A DNA stretch of 64,000 bases from assembly GCA_903917735.1 (NCBI GenBank), contig CAIXBR010000117.1, positions 16,812 through 80,811 of the forward strand, in the 5' to 3' direction. Below the pieces are notes generated by a model. It was not told the origin of the DNA and did not search any database. It saw only the letters and a program-made list of their open reading frames with translations. The position numbers and the translations under genes are program-made. This DNA is from an uncultured Elusimicrobia bacterium. Its GTDB lineage: Bacteria; Elusimicrobiota; Elusimicrobia; Elusimicrobiales; UBA9959. Positions within the stretch are counted from its first letter, which is position 1; each line of letters begins with the position of its first letter. Of this stretch, positions 35,047 to 44,150 are shown piece by piece.

Positions 35047-35927
35047 CCGAATATACTCACATATCGGTCCTGGCCGAAGAAGTGCTGAACCTGCTGATCA
35101 CGGAGAAGAAGGGGACCTACGTGGACGCCACGCTGGGGCTGGGCGGACACACCGCGTGCCTGCTCAACGCGCTGCCTCCCGAAGCGAACGTGCTCGGCAT
35201 CGACTGGGACCCGGAGATGGCCGGCCTTGCCGCTGAGAACCTTAAATCTTTCGGCGGGCGCGTAAAGATAGCCCAGGGCAATTTCGCCAACATAGACGAG
35301 ATAGTGGCGCGCGAGGGCGTGCGCTCACTGTCCGGCGTCCTGTTCGACCTCGGCATCTCCTCGCTGCATTTCGACAAGCCGTCCCGCGGCTTCAGCCTGA
35401 AGCACGACGGCCCGCTGGACATGCGCATCAACCCGGACAACCCTTTGACCGCCTATACGATCATCAACCAGTGGCCTTACGAGCAGATAGAGCACCTGAT
35501 CCGCGTCTGCGGCGAGCGGCATTCCGGCCGCATCACCCGCGCGGTGCTGGAAGCACGCCGCACCAAGCCACTGGAGACCACGGCGGAGCTGAGCGCGCTG
35601 ATAGAGCGCGTGGCCCCGGCCCGGGGGGAGAAAACGCACCCCGCCACCAAGACCTTCCTGGCGCTGCGGGTGGCGGTGAACTATGAATTCGACAACCTGA
35701 CGCGCGGCATACAGAAAGTGATGCCGCTGCTCAAGCCCGGGGCGCGGATGGGAATAATAACCTTCCACTCCCTGGAGGACCGCATAGTCAAGGAAACGTT
35801 CCGCATCATGGCTAAAATGGGCGGGTGGGAACTGGTAACGAGAAAGCCGGTAAAGCCCTCTGAGACCGAAGTACTGGCCAACAAGAGGGCGCGCAGCGCG
35901 AAACTGAGGGTAATAGAGAAGCTGTAA
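35043..35927 (+). CDS. rsmH: 16S rRNA (cytosine1402-N4)-methyltransferase
   Basis: 294 residues from the ATG overlapping the mraZ stop. Family blocks HISVLAEEVLNLL, YVDATLGLGGHTACLL (SAM site), LFDLGISSLHFDKPSRGFS and TFHSLEDRIVKE are present. RsmH (MraW) methylates C1402 in the ribosomal P site. A longer reading frame back to 34962 only overlaps mraZ and is not used. Confidence 0.96.
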   Translation: MTEYTHISVLAEEVLNLLITEKKGTYVDATLGLGGHTACLLNALPPEANVLGIDWDPEMAGLAAENLKSFGGRVKIAQGNFANIDEIVAREGVRSLSGVLFDLGISSLHFDKPSRGFSLKHDGPLDMRINPDNPLTAYTIINQWPYEQIEHLIRVCGERHSGRITRAVLEARRTKPLETTAELSALIERVAPARGEKTHPATKTFLALRVAVNYEFDNLTRGIQKVMPLLKPGARMGIITFHSLEDRIVKETFRIMAKMGGWELVTRKPVKPSETEVLANKRARSAKLRVIEKL

Positions 35928-35942
35928 AGCCAAGGGGGGAAT

Positions 35943-36113
35943 ATGTATCCGGAAAACATCCTTAAGGTCGGCGCGAAGTTCAATAAACTGCTTCATGGCA
36001 GGGCAGCCAGAACGAAGTTCAACGGACTTAAAGCTTCCATGTCGCCCACCAAGATCTTCTACCTCTGGGAGAAGCACGGCATCAAGAGAATAGAACTTTT
36101 CAGCATGGAATAA
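35943..36113 (+). CDS. Small basic protein of 56 residues between rsmH and ftsL
   Basis: ATG at 35943 behind GGGGGG(A). The product reads MYPENILKVGAKFNKLLHGR, continues with a basic middle (RTKFNGLKAS) and ends YLWEKHGIKRIELFSME before TAA. It is soluble, basic and predicted helical, with no membrane segment. Spacing (15 bases after rsmH, 21 before ftsL) and codon usage like its neighbours argue that it is translated. It has no match I recognise. It may be a division or rRNA-linked accessory factor; that is speculation from position. Confidence 0.6.
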   Translation: MYPENILKVGAKFNKLLHGRAARTKFNGLKASMSPTKIFYLWEKHGIKRIELFSME

Positions 36114-36134
36114 CGGAAAGAAGGGAAATTTAAA

Positions 36135-36470
36135 ATGCTTAAGAAGACAAGGAATTACAGACTGGCGGCGCTGGGCGGCTTATGCGCGGTATTCTTCCTG
36201 TTCGCGTGGGAAAACGTGCAGGCCGTGAAGCTGGGCTACAACATAGAAAAACTCCGGCACGAGATAAAAGACCTGGAAAGCGCAAACACCTACCTAAAAA
36301 AAGAAATTCAAGCCTCCTTGTCTCCGGAGAAACTGGAAGCCGAGGCCACAAAACTCGGCATGGTTTACCCGGAACCAGGCGCGATCGTCATGCTAGACGG
36401 CGCGCCCGCGCCTAAAACCGCGGGCAGGGGCTGGCTGGCAAAGCTGTTCAGGCTGAACAAGGCCTCGTAA
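36135..36470 (+). CDS. ftsL: FtsL-like division protein
   Basis: 111 residues: short basic cytoplasmic end, one membrane segment (LAALGGLCAVFFLFAWENVQAV, residues 10-31), a heptad-rich helix (IEKLRHEIKDLESANTYLKKEIQ, about 37-60), and a SPEKLEAEATKLGMVYPEPG block. Size, topology and position between rsmH and ftsI fit FtsL, which recruits FtsWI with FtsB and FtsQ. Sequence identity in this family is low, so the call leans on topology and context. Confidence 0.8.
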   Translation: MLKKTRNYRLAALGGLCAVFFLFAWENVQAVKLGYNIEKLRHEIKDLESANTYLKKEIQASLSPEKLEAEATKLGMVYPEPGAIVMLDGAPAPKTAGRGWLAKLFRLNKAS

Positions 36471-36514
36471 CCGGACTCTCCGCCGGGCCGCCGCGCGCGG
36501 CCCAGGGGAGCCAG

Positions 36515-36733
36515 ATGCCAGAAATACACAACGTCAGAGCGCTGTTCGACAGGATCCCCGTCCACGGGGAAAACGGCTTCGCCGCGATCGCGGCCGCACA
36601 TGATAGCCAAAACCTTAACAACAAGAATAAACACCTGCGCCGTCTTAGCCGGCCTTCCGGCTTTGATGATAGGCTGCCGGCTTTTCTGGCTGCAGACCGT
36701 GCGCCACGAAAATCTTTCGGAGACCGCTTCTAA
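36515..36733 (+). other. 72-codon ORF overlapping the start of ftsI
   Basis: ATG at 36515 sits 4 bases after AGGGGAG, the only good ribosome site in the ftsL-ftsI gap, and the frame stays open for 72 codons, ending inside ftsI in another frame. The product (MPEIHNVRALFDRIPVHGEN...) has no recognised features. It may be a chance ORF or a leader helping ribosomes reach the ftsI ATG, which has no Shine-Dalgarno of its own. Confidence 0.25.
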
Positions 36734-38291
36734 GGAATTCAACCGCACCGTTTCGGAGATCGGCCCCAGGGGCCGCGTCTTCGGCGCCGGAGGGGAACTT
36801 CTGGCGCAATCGATAGTGGCGTGGGACGCCGGGCTCTTCAAAAAAGACCTTGAAGACCAGGACCGCGCCGTGGCCGCGCTGACCCGCACCCTGGCGCTCC
36901 CGCCCTCCTTCCGCGACAAAGTCCGCCATGCTAAAAATTTCGTTCCCATAAAAAAGAGCCTCGACAGGACCGCCTGCGAGCAGGTAAAGGCGCTTGAGCT
37001 CAAAGGAGTGGCACTGGAGCCGGTGCAGAACCGCTACTATCCCGCCGGCGACATAGCGCGCGATATCATCGGCGTGACGGGGGAGCAGAAAGGCCTTACC
37101 GGGGTGGAGCTGCTCTACGACAAGGTCCTGAGCGGCAATATAAGCAAACGTGACGTGGTGCGCGACGCCGGCGGCCGGGTAATATTCGAGAACCGCCTGC
37201 AGAAAGAGTCGCGGCCCAGGGACCTCCACCTCACCATAGACAAGGACATTCAGTTCTTCGCGCAGGAGGCGGTACGCAAAGCCGTTGAAAAAAGCCGGGC
37301 GGACCTGGGCATGGCGCTGGTGCAGGACCCCCAGAGCGGCAGGATTCTGGCCATGGCGTCCTGGCCGCTCAACGTAGAGAAGATAGCGCCGGTGGAATGG
37401 GTTTACGAGCCGGGCTCTACCTTTAAATCCATTACGCTGGCCGCCGCGCTCGACAAAGGGATAGTAAGCGAGAAGGACACTTTCTTCTGCGAGAACGGCG
37501 CCTGGGCGTTCAACCCCAAGGTCACCCTGCACGACCACGAACCCGAGGGCACGCTTACGCTCTCCGGAGTGATAGAGCGCTCCTCCAATATAGGCGCGGC
37601 CAAGATCGGCCTCAAGCTGGGGGTCAAGGATTTTTATCTCTACACCAAGGCCTTCGGCTTCGGCTCCAAATCCGGGCTGGGCTTCCACGGCGAATCGGCC
37701 GGGCTGCTGCGCCCCCTGGAGAACTTCAAGCAGATAGACCTGGCGGTAGGTTCCTACGGGCACGGCATAGCGGCCACCCCGCTGCAGGTCATAAACGCCT
37801 ACTCCGCCCTGGCTAACGGCGGGAAGCTTTACGAGCCGCGCCTTGTGGAACGGGTAACCGAATTTGAGGGAGAGGAAGTTTTCAGCAACAAACCGGCCGT
37901 AATACGCCAGGCCATACCTCCAGGCATAGCCGGGCGGGTGAAGGCGATACTGCGCAACGTGGTGATAAACGGTACAGGCAAACCCGCCGGTATCCCCGGC
38001 TACTCCATAGCCGGCAAGACCGGCACCTCCGAGAAAATAGACCCGAGGACGGGTAAATACCAGAAAGGGAGAAGCGTGGCCTCCTTCGCCGGTTTCTTCC
38101 CCGTGGCCGAGCCGCGCTACACCATACTTGTGGTGCTGGACAACCCGAAGGGCCTCACTTACGGCGGAGAAACGGCCGCCCCGGCTTTCCGCGAAATAGC
38201 GAAGAAGATCATTACCCTCAAGGGCATAAAGCCCGACGTGGACCTGCCAGGCAAGAACAGCGAGCAGCCCGCCAGGCCCGCTTCAGACTGA
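36600..38291 (+). CDS. ftsI: Division-specific transpeptidase, class B penicillin-binding protein
   Basis: 563 residues. One N-terminal membrane segment (CAVLAGLPALMIGCRLFWLQ), the pedestal domain (RGRVFGAGGELLAQS and FSRYYP-like RYYPAGDIARDIIGVTG), then the transpeptidase domain with SxxK at S273-K276 (EPGSTFKSI), SSN (RSSNIGAAK) and KTGT (AGKTGTSEK). It cross-links septal peptidoglycan with FtsW. No Shine-Dalgarno precedes the ATG at 36600, and no alternative in-frame start lies upstream. Position after ftsL confirms the FtsI rather than PBP2 role. Confidence 0.94.
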   Translation: MIAKTLTTRINTCAVLAGLPALMIGCRLFWLQTVRHENLSETASKEFNRTVSEIGPRGRVFGAGGELLAQSIVAWDAGLFKKDLEDQDRAVAALTRTLALPPSFRDKVRHAKNFVPIKKSLDRTACEQVKALELKGVALEPVQNRYYPAGDIARDIIGVTGEQKGLTGVELLYDKVLSGNISKRDVVRDAGGRVIFENRLQKESRPRDLHLTIDKDIQFFAQEAVRKAVEKSRADLGMALVQDPQSGRILAMASWPLNVEKIAPVEWVYEPGSTFKSITLAAALDKGIVSEKDTFFCENGAWAFNPKVTLHDHEPEGTLTLSGVIERSSNIGAAKIGLKLGVKDFYLYTKAFGFGSKSGLGFHGESAGLLRPLENFKQIDLAVGSYGHGIAATPLQVINAYSALANGGKLYEPRLVERVTEFEGEEVFSNKPAVIRQAIPPGIAGRVKAILRNVVINGTGKPAGIPGYSIAGKTGTSEKIDPRTGKYQKGRSVASFAGFFPVAEPRYTILVVLDNPKGLTYGGETAAPAFREIAKKIITLKGIKPDVDLPGKNSEQPARPASD

Positions 38292-38382
38292 CTGCCGGCA
38301 GTTGCAGACCGCCTCCTAAAATTTACTATCATCTATATTATCCGGCCTTTAGAACGGCCGGCAGGGATTTAATGGAGGTCTC

Positions 38383-40494
38383 ATGAAAAAGACACTGCTA
38401 CTGGCCGCAATGCTGGTGCCGGCTTTATGCCGGGCAGAGACGCTGAAGCTCCGTTCCGGGCCCGATATCGAAGCCAAGATCCTGTCTATGGACGCCGACA
38501 CCGTTAAGCTGGAAGGGGAAAAGGTCCTGCCGCGCAAGACCGTCTCCGAGATACAGTTTACCGCCGCCGCGGCAGCGAAGCCCCAGGAAGCCGCCGCAGC
38601 CGCCTCACCGGAGGACGCCGCCGCCGCTAAAGCGGCCTTCGCCAAGGCCGGCGAGCTTGCCCGCAAATACACCGGTGTGAACGGCCTGGTGCTGCTGGAC
38701 TCGGGCACGGAGATCCTGAACCCGGATGGCACGACCATCGACCGCAACCACCAGATCAGACAGATCCTCAAGGAAACGCTTAAACAGAGCTGGGGCCAGA
38801 TAATCGCCTGCGCCGAGGAAGGGCGCGACCGGGTAAAGATACTGAAGGCGAACGTCTACAATCCCGACGGCCACATCTACACGCTGGACCCGTCGCAGAT
38901 AAAGACCTCCAAGCCGCAGGAAGAGGGCGGGGATTTCTTCACCAGCGGCAATGTCTGCACACAGTACGTCATGCCAAACGTGCAGGTGGGCTCCATAGTA
39001 GACTACGAGACCGAGACCGAAACCTATAACCCTTTCCGCAAGGATTTCTTCTTTCCGCAATGGGGCTTCCAGGACGACCAGGGCCCGGTGGCCAGGTCTG
39101 AAATAACCGTCACGGTGCCTGAAAATATCCCGCTTTTCTACTCAGTAAAGAATTTTGCCGGGTTGGGCGAAGAAAAGCCGGCCATCTCCTCCGCCGCCGG
39201 CACGAAAACCTACGTCTGGGCGCTGGAGAACGTGCCGCCAATGGTGGGTGAGCCTTCCATGCCCTCATACAAAGACGTCGCCCCTTACCTCCGCACGTCT
39301 ATTTTGAAGGACTGGTCCCCGATCTTCGACTGGCTGGACCAGATGTACAAGGAGCGCACCAAGCCCTCCGAAGAGCTGACCAGGTTCACGCTGGACCTGA
39401 TAAAGAACTCCAGGACCGACGAGGAAAAGGCCGCAAAGATCTACCACTATGTGCAGAAAGAGATCCGCTACATAGCCCTTAAAGTAGGAGTCGCTTCCGG
39501 GTCGGGCGGCTACGACGCCAACCTCACCTGGAAGCGCCGCTACGGCTGCTGCGTGGACAAGGCGCTGCTGCTTACCACAATGCTGGAGGTGGCCGGCATA
39601 CAGGCTTCGCCCATAGTGATCAACACCAACAACCAGGCCGAAGTGGACTTCACGGTACCACACCTGGAATACGACCACGCTATAACCGTGGCCGAAATCG
39701 GCGGCCGCCACGTCTTCCTGGACTCCACCAACTACGACTACCGTTACCCGGAGATAGCCAGCTTCGACTACGGCGTGCACGTAATGAACATCTTCGACAA
39801 GAAGATAGACTACGTCCCCGTGCCGATGCCAAAAGAGAACGGGAGCTTCTACGACTACACCATGAAATTCTCACCGTCCGGAGCCTCAGAGATAACGGAG
39901 AAAATGCATTACAGCGGCTCGCGCGAGGGCGGCCTGCGCAGCTACTACCGTTCCATAAAGAAAGAGGAACAGAAACAGAACTTCCAGAGCTTCGCCAAAG
40001 GCGTAGCGCCCTCGGCCGAACTGGTCTCATACGAGGTGAACAACGCGGAGAAGATAGAGGACCCTTTCTCAATAGGCCTGAAATACACGGCGGCCGACTA
40101 CCCGCAGAGGGCCGGCAGCATAATGATAATCAAGCTGCCCGACTTCGAGATGGAACCTTACCGGATAAACGAGATCTCGCTGGACCAAAGGCGCTATCCC
40201 ATAGAATACGAAGCCTCGATGGGCAGGTACCAGCATTACGAGCTGGCCATCCCGGAGAACTTCGAGGTGGTCTCGCTGCCCGGCAAGATAGACCTCTCCA
40301 ACAAGTACTCCTCCTTCAAGGCCGAATGCGCGAAGACCTCGAAGACAGCCATAACCTGCTCCGTAGCCTGGGAGCGCCCGGAACGCGTGATCCCGCCGGC
40401 TGACTACGCGGAGTACAAGGCTTTCATAGAGAAGGCGGCCAGCTACACCAAGAGCCAGATCTTCCTGCGCGACATGACGTCGAAGGAGAAATAA
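38383..40494 (+). CDS. DUF3857/transglutaminase-fold secreted protein with intact catalytic triad
   Basis: 703 residues. A signal peptide (TLLLAAMLVPALCRA) leads into a small beta-domain (LKLRSGPDIEAKILSMDADTVKLEG, about residues 20-55), an Ala-rich linker, a DUF3857 beta-sandwich (about 85-310) and a papain-like transglutaminase core. The triad is readable: C390 in GCCVDKA, H432 in YDHAI, D447 in FLDST. A further beta-domain follows. Proteins of this class are periplasmic or outer-membrane-linked and their substrates are unknown. GGAGG lies before the ATG, and a paralogue follows after one base. It is inserted between ftsI and murE. Confidence 0.85.
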   Translation: MKKTLLLAAMLVPALCRAETLKLRSGPDIEAKILSMDADTVKLEGEKVLPRKTVSEIQFTAAAAAKPQEAAAAASPEDAAAAKAAFAKAGELARKYTGVNGLVLLDSGTEILNPDGTTIDRNHQIRQILKETLKQSWGQIIACAEEGRDRVKILKANVYNPDGHIYTLDPSQIKTSKPQEEGGDFFTSGNVCTQYVMPNVQVGSIVDYETETETYNPFRKDFFFPQWGFQDDQGPVARSEITVTVPENIPLFYSVKNFAGLGEEKPAISSAAGTKTYVWALENVPPMVGEPSMPSYKDVAPYLRTSILKDWSPIFDWLDQMYKERTKPSEELTRFTLDLIKNSRTDEEKAAKIYHYVQKEIRYIALKVGVASGSGGYDANLTWKRRYGCCVDKALLLTTMLEVAGIQASPIVINTNNQAEVDFTVPHLEYDHAITVAEIGGRHVFLDSTNYDYRYPEIASFDYGVHVMNIFDKKIDYVPVPMPKENGSFYDYTMKFSPSGASEITEKMHYSGSREGGLRSYYRSIKKEEQKQNFQSFAKGVAPSAELVSYEVNNAEKIEDPFSIGLKYTAADYPQRAGSIMIIKLPDFEMEPYRINEISLDQRRYPIEYEASMGRYQHYELAIPENFEVVSLPGKIDLSNKYSSFKAECAKTSKTAITCSVAWERPERVIPPADYAEYKAFIEKAASYTKSQIFLRDMTSKEK

Positions 40495-40495
40495 C

Positions 40496-42550
40496 ATGAA
40501 CAGACTTTCATTCCTGCTTACCCTGCTGCTGGCCGCCGCTCCCGCCCGGGCTGACATCGTCTACCTGAACAAGGGCGACGAGATAAACGGCGCCGTAACC
40601 GCCATGGACGCCGCCAACGTCACAATAAACGCCGCCGGCAAGGAGCAGTCCTACCCCCGCGCCGACGTGATGAAGATCCAGTTCGTGAAGGAATACAACT
40701 CCGGAGCCGCCGAGCCCCAGAAGGACCCGGAGATAACGGGCCTGCTGGCCGCCCCGCCCAACCCGGCGTCCTATCCCAACGACGGCTACCTCACCTGGCT
40801 TAACGACGTGAATATAGTGATAAACGCCGACAAGAGCTGGACGGTGACCCGCCGCGGAATACGCGTGATACTGCGCGAGAGGGGAAAAAGCCCGGCCGCC
40901 TACCTGTCGCACAACTACCTGCCGGGGATACAGACGGCTGACATAGACTACGCCTATTCCCTTACGGACTCCACCGTAAGCTATCTAAACGACATCTCGC
41001 TGATGGAAGGCTCTCCGTACATGGGCTACCCGTCGTACGACAAGCTGAAGCTGGTCAAGTACGCCATCCCCAACGTCCAGGTGGCCTCGGTGCTGGGCTA
41101 CCAGTCGCACTCTTACACCGCCTACGCCTCCACCTACCCGTTCTTCACCGACATGGCGTTCCGCTTTTATGAGCCGGTGAAGACCGCGCGCCTTACCGTA
41201 ACCGTACCGGACTCCCTGAGGCTGTCCTATACCGAGTTCAACCTGCCCAAAGGCCTGGTGTTCTCCAAAACGGCCAAAGACGGGAAGTCCGTCTATATCT
41301 GGGAGGCCTCGGACCTGCCTTCCTACCGCCGCGAGTCGGACAGCCCGCCCTTCATGCGCTACACGCCGCACGTGGCGCTGTCCCTGGACGGTTCCTGGGA
41401 GGACCTGCGCGCGGCACTGGCCCCGCTGCTGAAGGAACGCGTTGTTATCACCCCCGCGATGAAGAACAAAGCAGACGAGCTGACCGCTGGAAAGACTTCG
41501 GACCTGGAAAAGGCAGAAGCGCTCTATAACTGGACCGCCAAAGAAATAAAGTACCAGTCGGTGGACCTGGACGATTACTCCTACCTGCCCAAGCCCGCTG
41601 ACGAAACCTTCAGCAACAAAGGCGGCAACGCGCTGGACAAACCTTTCCTGCTTTATGCACTGCTTCAGGCGGCGGGCTTTAATCCCGAATTCGCCTATGC
41701 GCGCGGCAAGTCCGCGCCTTTGGCCGAGAACCTGGCCAACATACGCCAGTTCGACTACGCCGAATGCCTTGTGAACGCCGGCGGCAAACAGCTGGTGCTG
41801 GCGCCCCTCGGCGACAAACGGCGCTACACCGAACTCTACTCGCAGCTGCAGGGTGCCAGGGCTTTCAAGGCGCTCGGCACGGGCGGGCCGCTGTTCACCA
41901 ACCCGGACCACTCGGCGGACCAGGAGAGTGAGGCTACCACCGCGGACTACGCGCTGGACAAGGACGGCAACCTGTCTGGTTCATACACCAGCCGCCCGAC
42001 GGGTGAGAAGCAGGCCTCTATGCGCGGCTACAAGGACTACAAGAAAGAAGACTTGGACCGGGATATGGAGAAGTTCGTGCATTCCATACACCCCCAGGCC
42101 AGGCTAAAGGGATATAAACTGGAGAACCTCTCCGACCTTTCAAAGGACCTGGAGTTCAGCATCTCCCTGGAAGCCGCCGGCTACGCCATGAAGGCCGGAA
42201 AATACATGATACTTAAGGTGCCCGGTCTGGACTATTCCGCGGCGGACGCGGCGCAGACCGAGCGGGAACTGCCGCTGTTCTGGTACGCGCGCGATCTGAA
42301 CACCCGCACCCTGAAGCTCAGGCTTCCGCAAGGCTACAAGCTGTACCACGCGCCCAGGAACGTGGATATACAACAGGCCGGACAGAGCTACAAGGCCGCG
42401 TTCAATGCCTCGCCGGGCCTGCTCACGTTCACGGAGGAGTTCAGGCTGGACAACACCTGGGTGGATCCCCCGGACTACCCCAAGTACAAGGCTTTGAAGG
42501 AAGCCATGGCGCAGTTCTCCGAGAACTGGATAGTGCTGGAAAAGAAGTAA
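40496..42550 (+). CDS. DUF3857/transglutaminase-like protein lacking the catalytic triad
   Basis: 684 residues, paralogous to the preceding protein over its whole length, with a signal peptide (SFLLTLLLAAAPARA) and the same opening beta-domain (IVYLNKGDEINGAVTAMDAANVTINA). At the positions of the three catalytic residues it has A379 (GNALDKP for GCCVDKA), Y421 (FDYAE for YDHAI) and A436 (VLAPL for FLDST). It therefore cannot be a thiol transglutaminase or protease and is probably a binding partner or regulator of its active neighbour; that role is inferred. One base separates the genes, so they are co-translated. A strong terminator follows. Confidence 0.85.
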   Translation: MNRLSFLLTLLLAAAPARADIVYLNKGDEINGAVTAMDAANVTINAAGKEQSYPRADVMKIQFVKEYNSGAAEPQKDPEITGLLAAPPNPASYPNDGYLTWLNDVNIVINADKSWTVTRRGIRVILRERGKSPAAYLSHNYLPGIQTADIDYAYSLTDSTVSYLNDISLMEGSPYMGYPSYDKLKLVKYAIPNVQVASVLGYQSHSYTAYASTYPFFTDMAFRFYEPVKTARLTVTVPDSLRLSYTEFNLPKGLVFSKTAKDGKSVYIWEASDLPSYRRESDSPPFMRYTPHVALSLDGSWEDLRAALAPLLKERVVITPAMKNKADELTAGKTSDLEKAEALYNWTAKEIKYQSVDLDDYSYLPKPADETFSNKGGNALDKPFLLYALLQAAGFNPEFAYARGKSAPLAENLANIRQFDYAECLVNAGGKQLVLAPLGDKRRYTELYSQLQGARAFKALGTGGPLFTNPDHSADQESEATTADYALDKDGNLSGSYTSRPTGEKQASMRGYKDYKKEDLDRDMEKFVHSIHPQARLKGYKLENLSDLSKDLEFSISLEAAGYAMKAGKYMILKVPGLDYSAADAAQTERELPLFWYARDLNTRTLKLRLPQGYKLYHAPRNVDIQQAGQSYKAAFNASPGLLTFTEEFRLDNTWVDPPDYPKYKALKEAMAQFSENWIVLEKK

Positions 42551-42571
42551 GCCTCCCGGCATAAATTAAGG

Positions 42572-42602
42572 GCGGGGCCGCGCGGTCCCGCCTTTTTTTA
42601 TT
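42572..42602 (+). terminator. Intrinsic terminator after the DUF3857 pair
   Basis: GGCGGG (42572-42577) pairs with CCCGCC (42588-42593), with further GC pairing in the loop, followed by seven T. It splits the dcw cluster transcript between the DUF3857 genes and murE. Confidence 0.8.
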
Positions 42603-42635
42603 TATCAATGCCCGCAAATTTTCTATTATTTACTA

Positions 42636-44150
42636 ATGAAACTTTCATTCGTGCTTAACAACTCCGGCATACGGCCCGAATCCGCCGACCCCGATATAAC
42701 TTCCATAACCAACGATTCCCGGACCGCCGCGGCCGGGGCGCTGTTCTTCGCCATGCCGGGCGCCAAGACCGACGGAAGCCTTTTCATACGCCAGGCGCTG
42801 GAGAAAGGCGCCGCCGCGGTCATCTCGGCCGACGAGCCCCCGGCGCAGCTGCGCGCGCAGTTCCCTGCGGCGGTCTTCCTAGCCGCCCCGGACCTGCAGA
42901 GGGCTCTTTCCAGTACGGCTTCCAACTTCTACGGCTCTCCGTCGAAAAGACTGAAAGTTTTCGGCCTGACCGGCACCAAGGGGAAAACCACCACGGCCTA
43001 TTTGCTGGAAAGCATCCTGCTGCATAGCGGGGCCCGCCCCGGTGTGATCGGCACCATAGACTACCGCGTGGACGGCCGCGTGCTTTCCGCCGCCGCCAAT
43101 ACAACCCCTTTCGCGCACACGCTGCAGGAGCTGCTCTCGAAGATGGTGGCGGCGGACGCGCTGACCGCCGTGGTGGAGGTCTCGTCCCACGCGCTGGCGC
43201 TGGGACGCGTGGAGGACGTGGAGTTCGACGTGGCCGCCTTCACCAACCTGCAGCGCGACCACCTGGATTTCCACAAGGACAGGGAGAGCTATTTCCTGGC
43301 CAAAGCCCGGCTTTTCGACCTGCTGGCCAGGTCCTCCAAGAAGGACAAATGCGCCGTGATAAACACGGACGACGAGCGCGCCGCCGCCCTGCTGAAGCAG
43401 GTGAAGAGTAAAGTCCGCGCGCTTACCTTCGGCATAGACAAGTCCGCGGACTTCAGGGCCGGGGATGTGGTAGTGCTGGAGAACATGACCCGCTTCACGC
43501 TGAAAACCGGCTCGAAAGCGATCCCCGTGAAGCTTAACCTGCTGGGACGGCATAACATCTACAACGCGCTTGCGGCCATAGCCTCCGCCGCGGCGGGGGG
43601 CATCTCCGTGCGCGCCGCTGTGGACGGGGTGGAAGCCCTGGCCAACGTGCCGGGCCGCCTGGAGCGGGTGAACCTTGGGCAGGACTTCACCGTTTTTGTG
43701 GATTACGCCCACACAGACGCCGCGCTGGAGAACGTGCTTTCCAATTTAAAACTTATGCCGCACGCAAGGATAATAACCGTATTCGGCTGCGGAGGGGACA
43801 GGGACCGCACCAAGCGCGCCCCGATGGGGAATGTTTCCTGCTCCCTGAGCGACCTGGCCATAGTCACCAGCGACAATCCCCGCACCGAGAACCCGGCGCA
43901 GATCTTCGCCGACATAGAACTGGGGATAAAGGGCAAGTTCAGCAATTATGAGGTAATACCCGACCGCGGCGCGGCGATAAAAAAAGCCGTGGAGCAGGCC
44001 GCGAAAGGGGATATAATACTCATAGCCGGCAAGGGGCACGAGACTTACCAGATACTTAAGGACCGTACCATACATTTCAGCGACGTGGAAGCCGCGGCGC
44101 AAGCCATAAAGGGGAAGGGCGCGGGGAAAAGCCCGCGGGGGAACACATGA
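42636..44150 (+). CDS. murE: UDP-MurNAc-L-Ala-D-Glu:meso-diaminopimelate ligase
   Basis: 504 residues. The ATP-binding GLTGTKGKTTTAYLLESIL (about residue 110), the central VEVSSHALALGRV and the C-terminal DNPRTENP motif are present. DNPR is the signature of MurE enzymes that add meso-diaminopimelate rather than lysine. It catalyses the third amino-acid addition to the peptidoglycan precursor in the cytoplasm. The stop overlaps the murF start as ATGA. Confidence 0.96.
   Translation: MKLSFVLNNSGIRPESADPDITSITNDSRTAAAGALFFAMPGAKTDGSLFIRQALEKGAAAVISADEPPAQLRAQFPAAVFLAAPDLQRALSSTASNFYGSPSKRLKVFGLTGTKGKTTTAYLLESILLHSGARPGVIGTIDYRVDGRVLSAAANTTPFAHTLQELLSKMVAADALTAVVEVSSHALALGRVEDVEFDVAAFTNLQRDHLDFHKDRESYFLAKARLFDLLARSSKKDKCAVINTDDERAAALLKQVKSKVRALTFGIDKSADFRAGDVVVLENMTRFTLKTGSKAIPVKLNLLGRHNIYNALAAIASAAAGGISVRAAVDGVEALANVPGRLERVNLGQDFTVFVDYAHTDAALENVLSNLKLMPHARIITVFGCGGDRDRTKRAPMGNVSCSLSDLAIVTSDNPRTENPAQIFADIELGIKGKFSNYEVIPDRGAAIKKAVEQAAKGDIILIAGKGHETYQILKDRTIHFSDVEAAAQAIKGKGAGKSPRGNT

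Noticed and set aside
36645..37763. 372-codon minus-strand ORF opposite ftsI
   Set aside because: Shadow of the penicillin-binding protein gene with its complete catalytic motifs on the plus strand.
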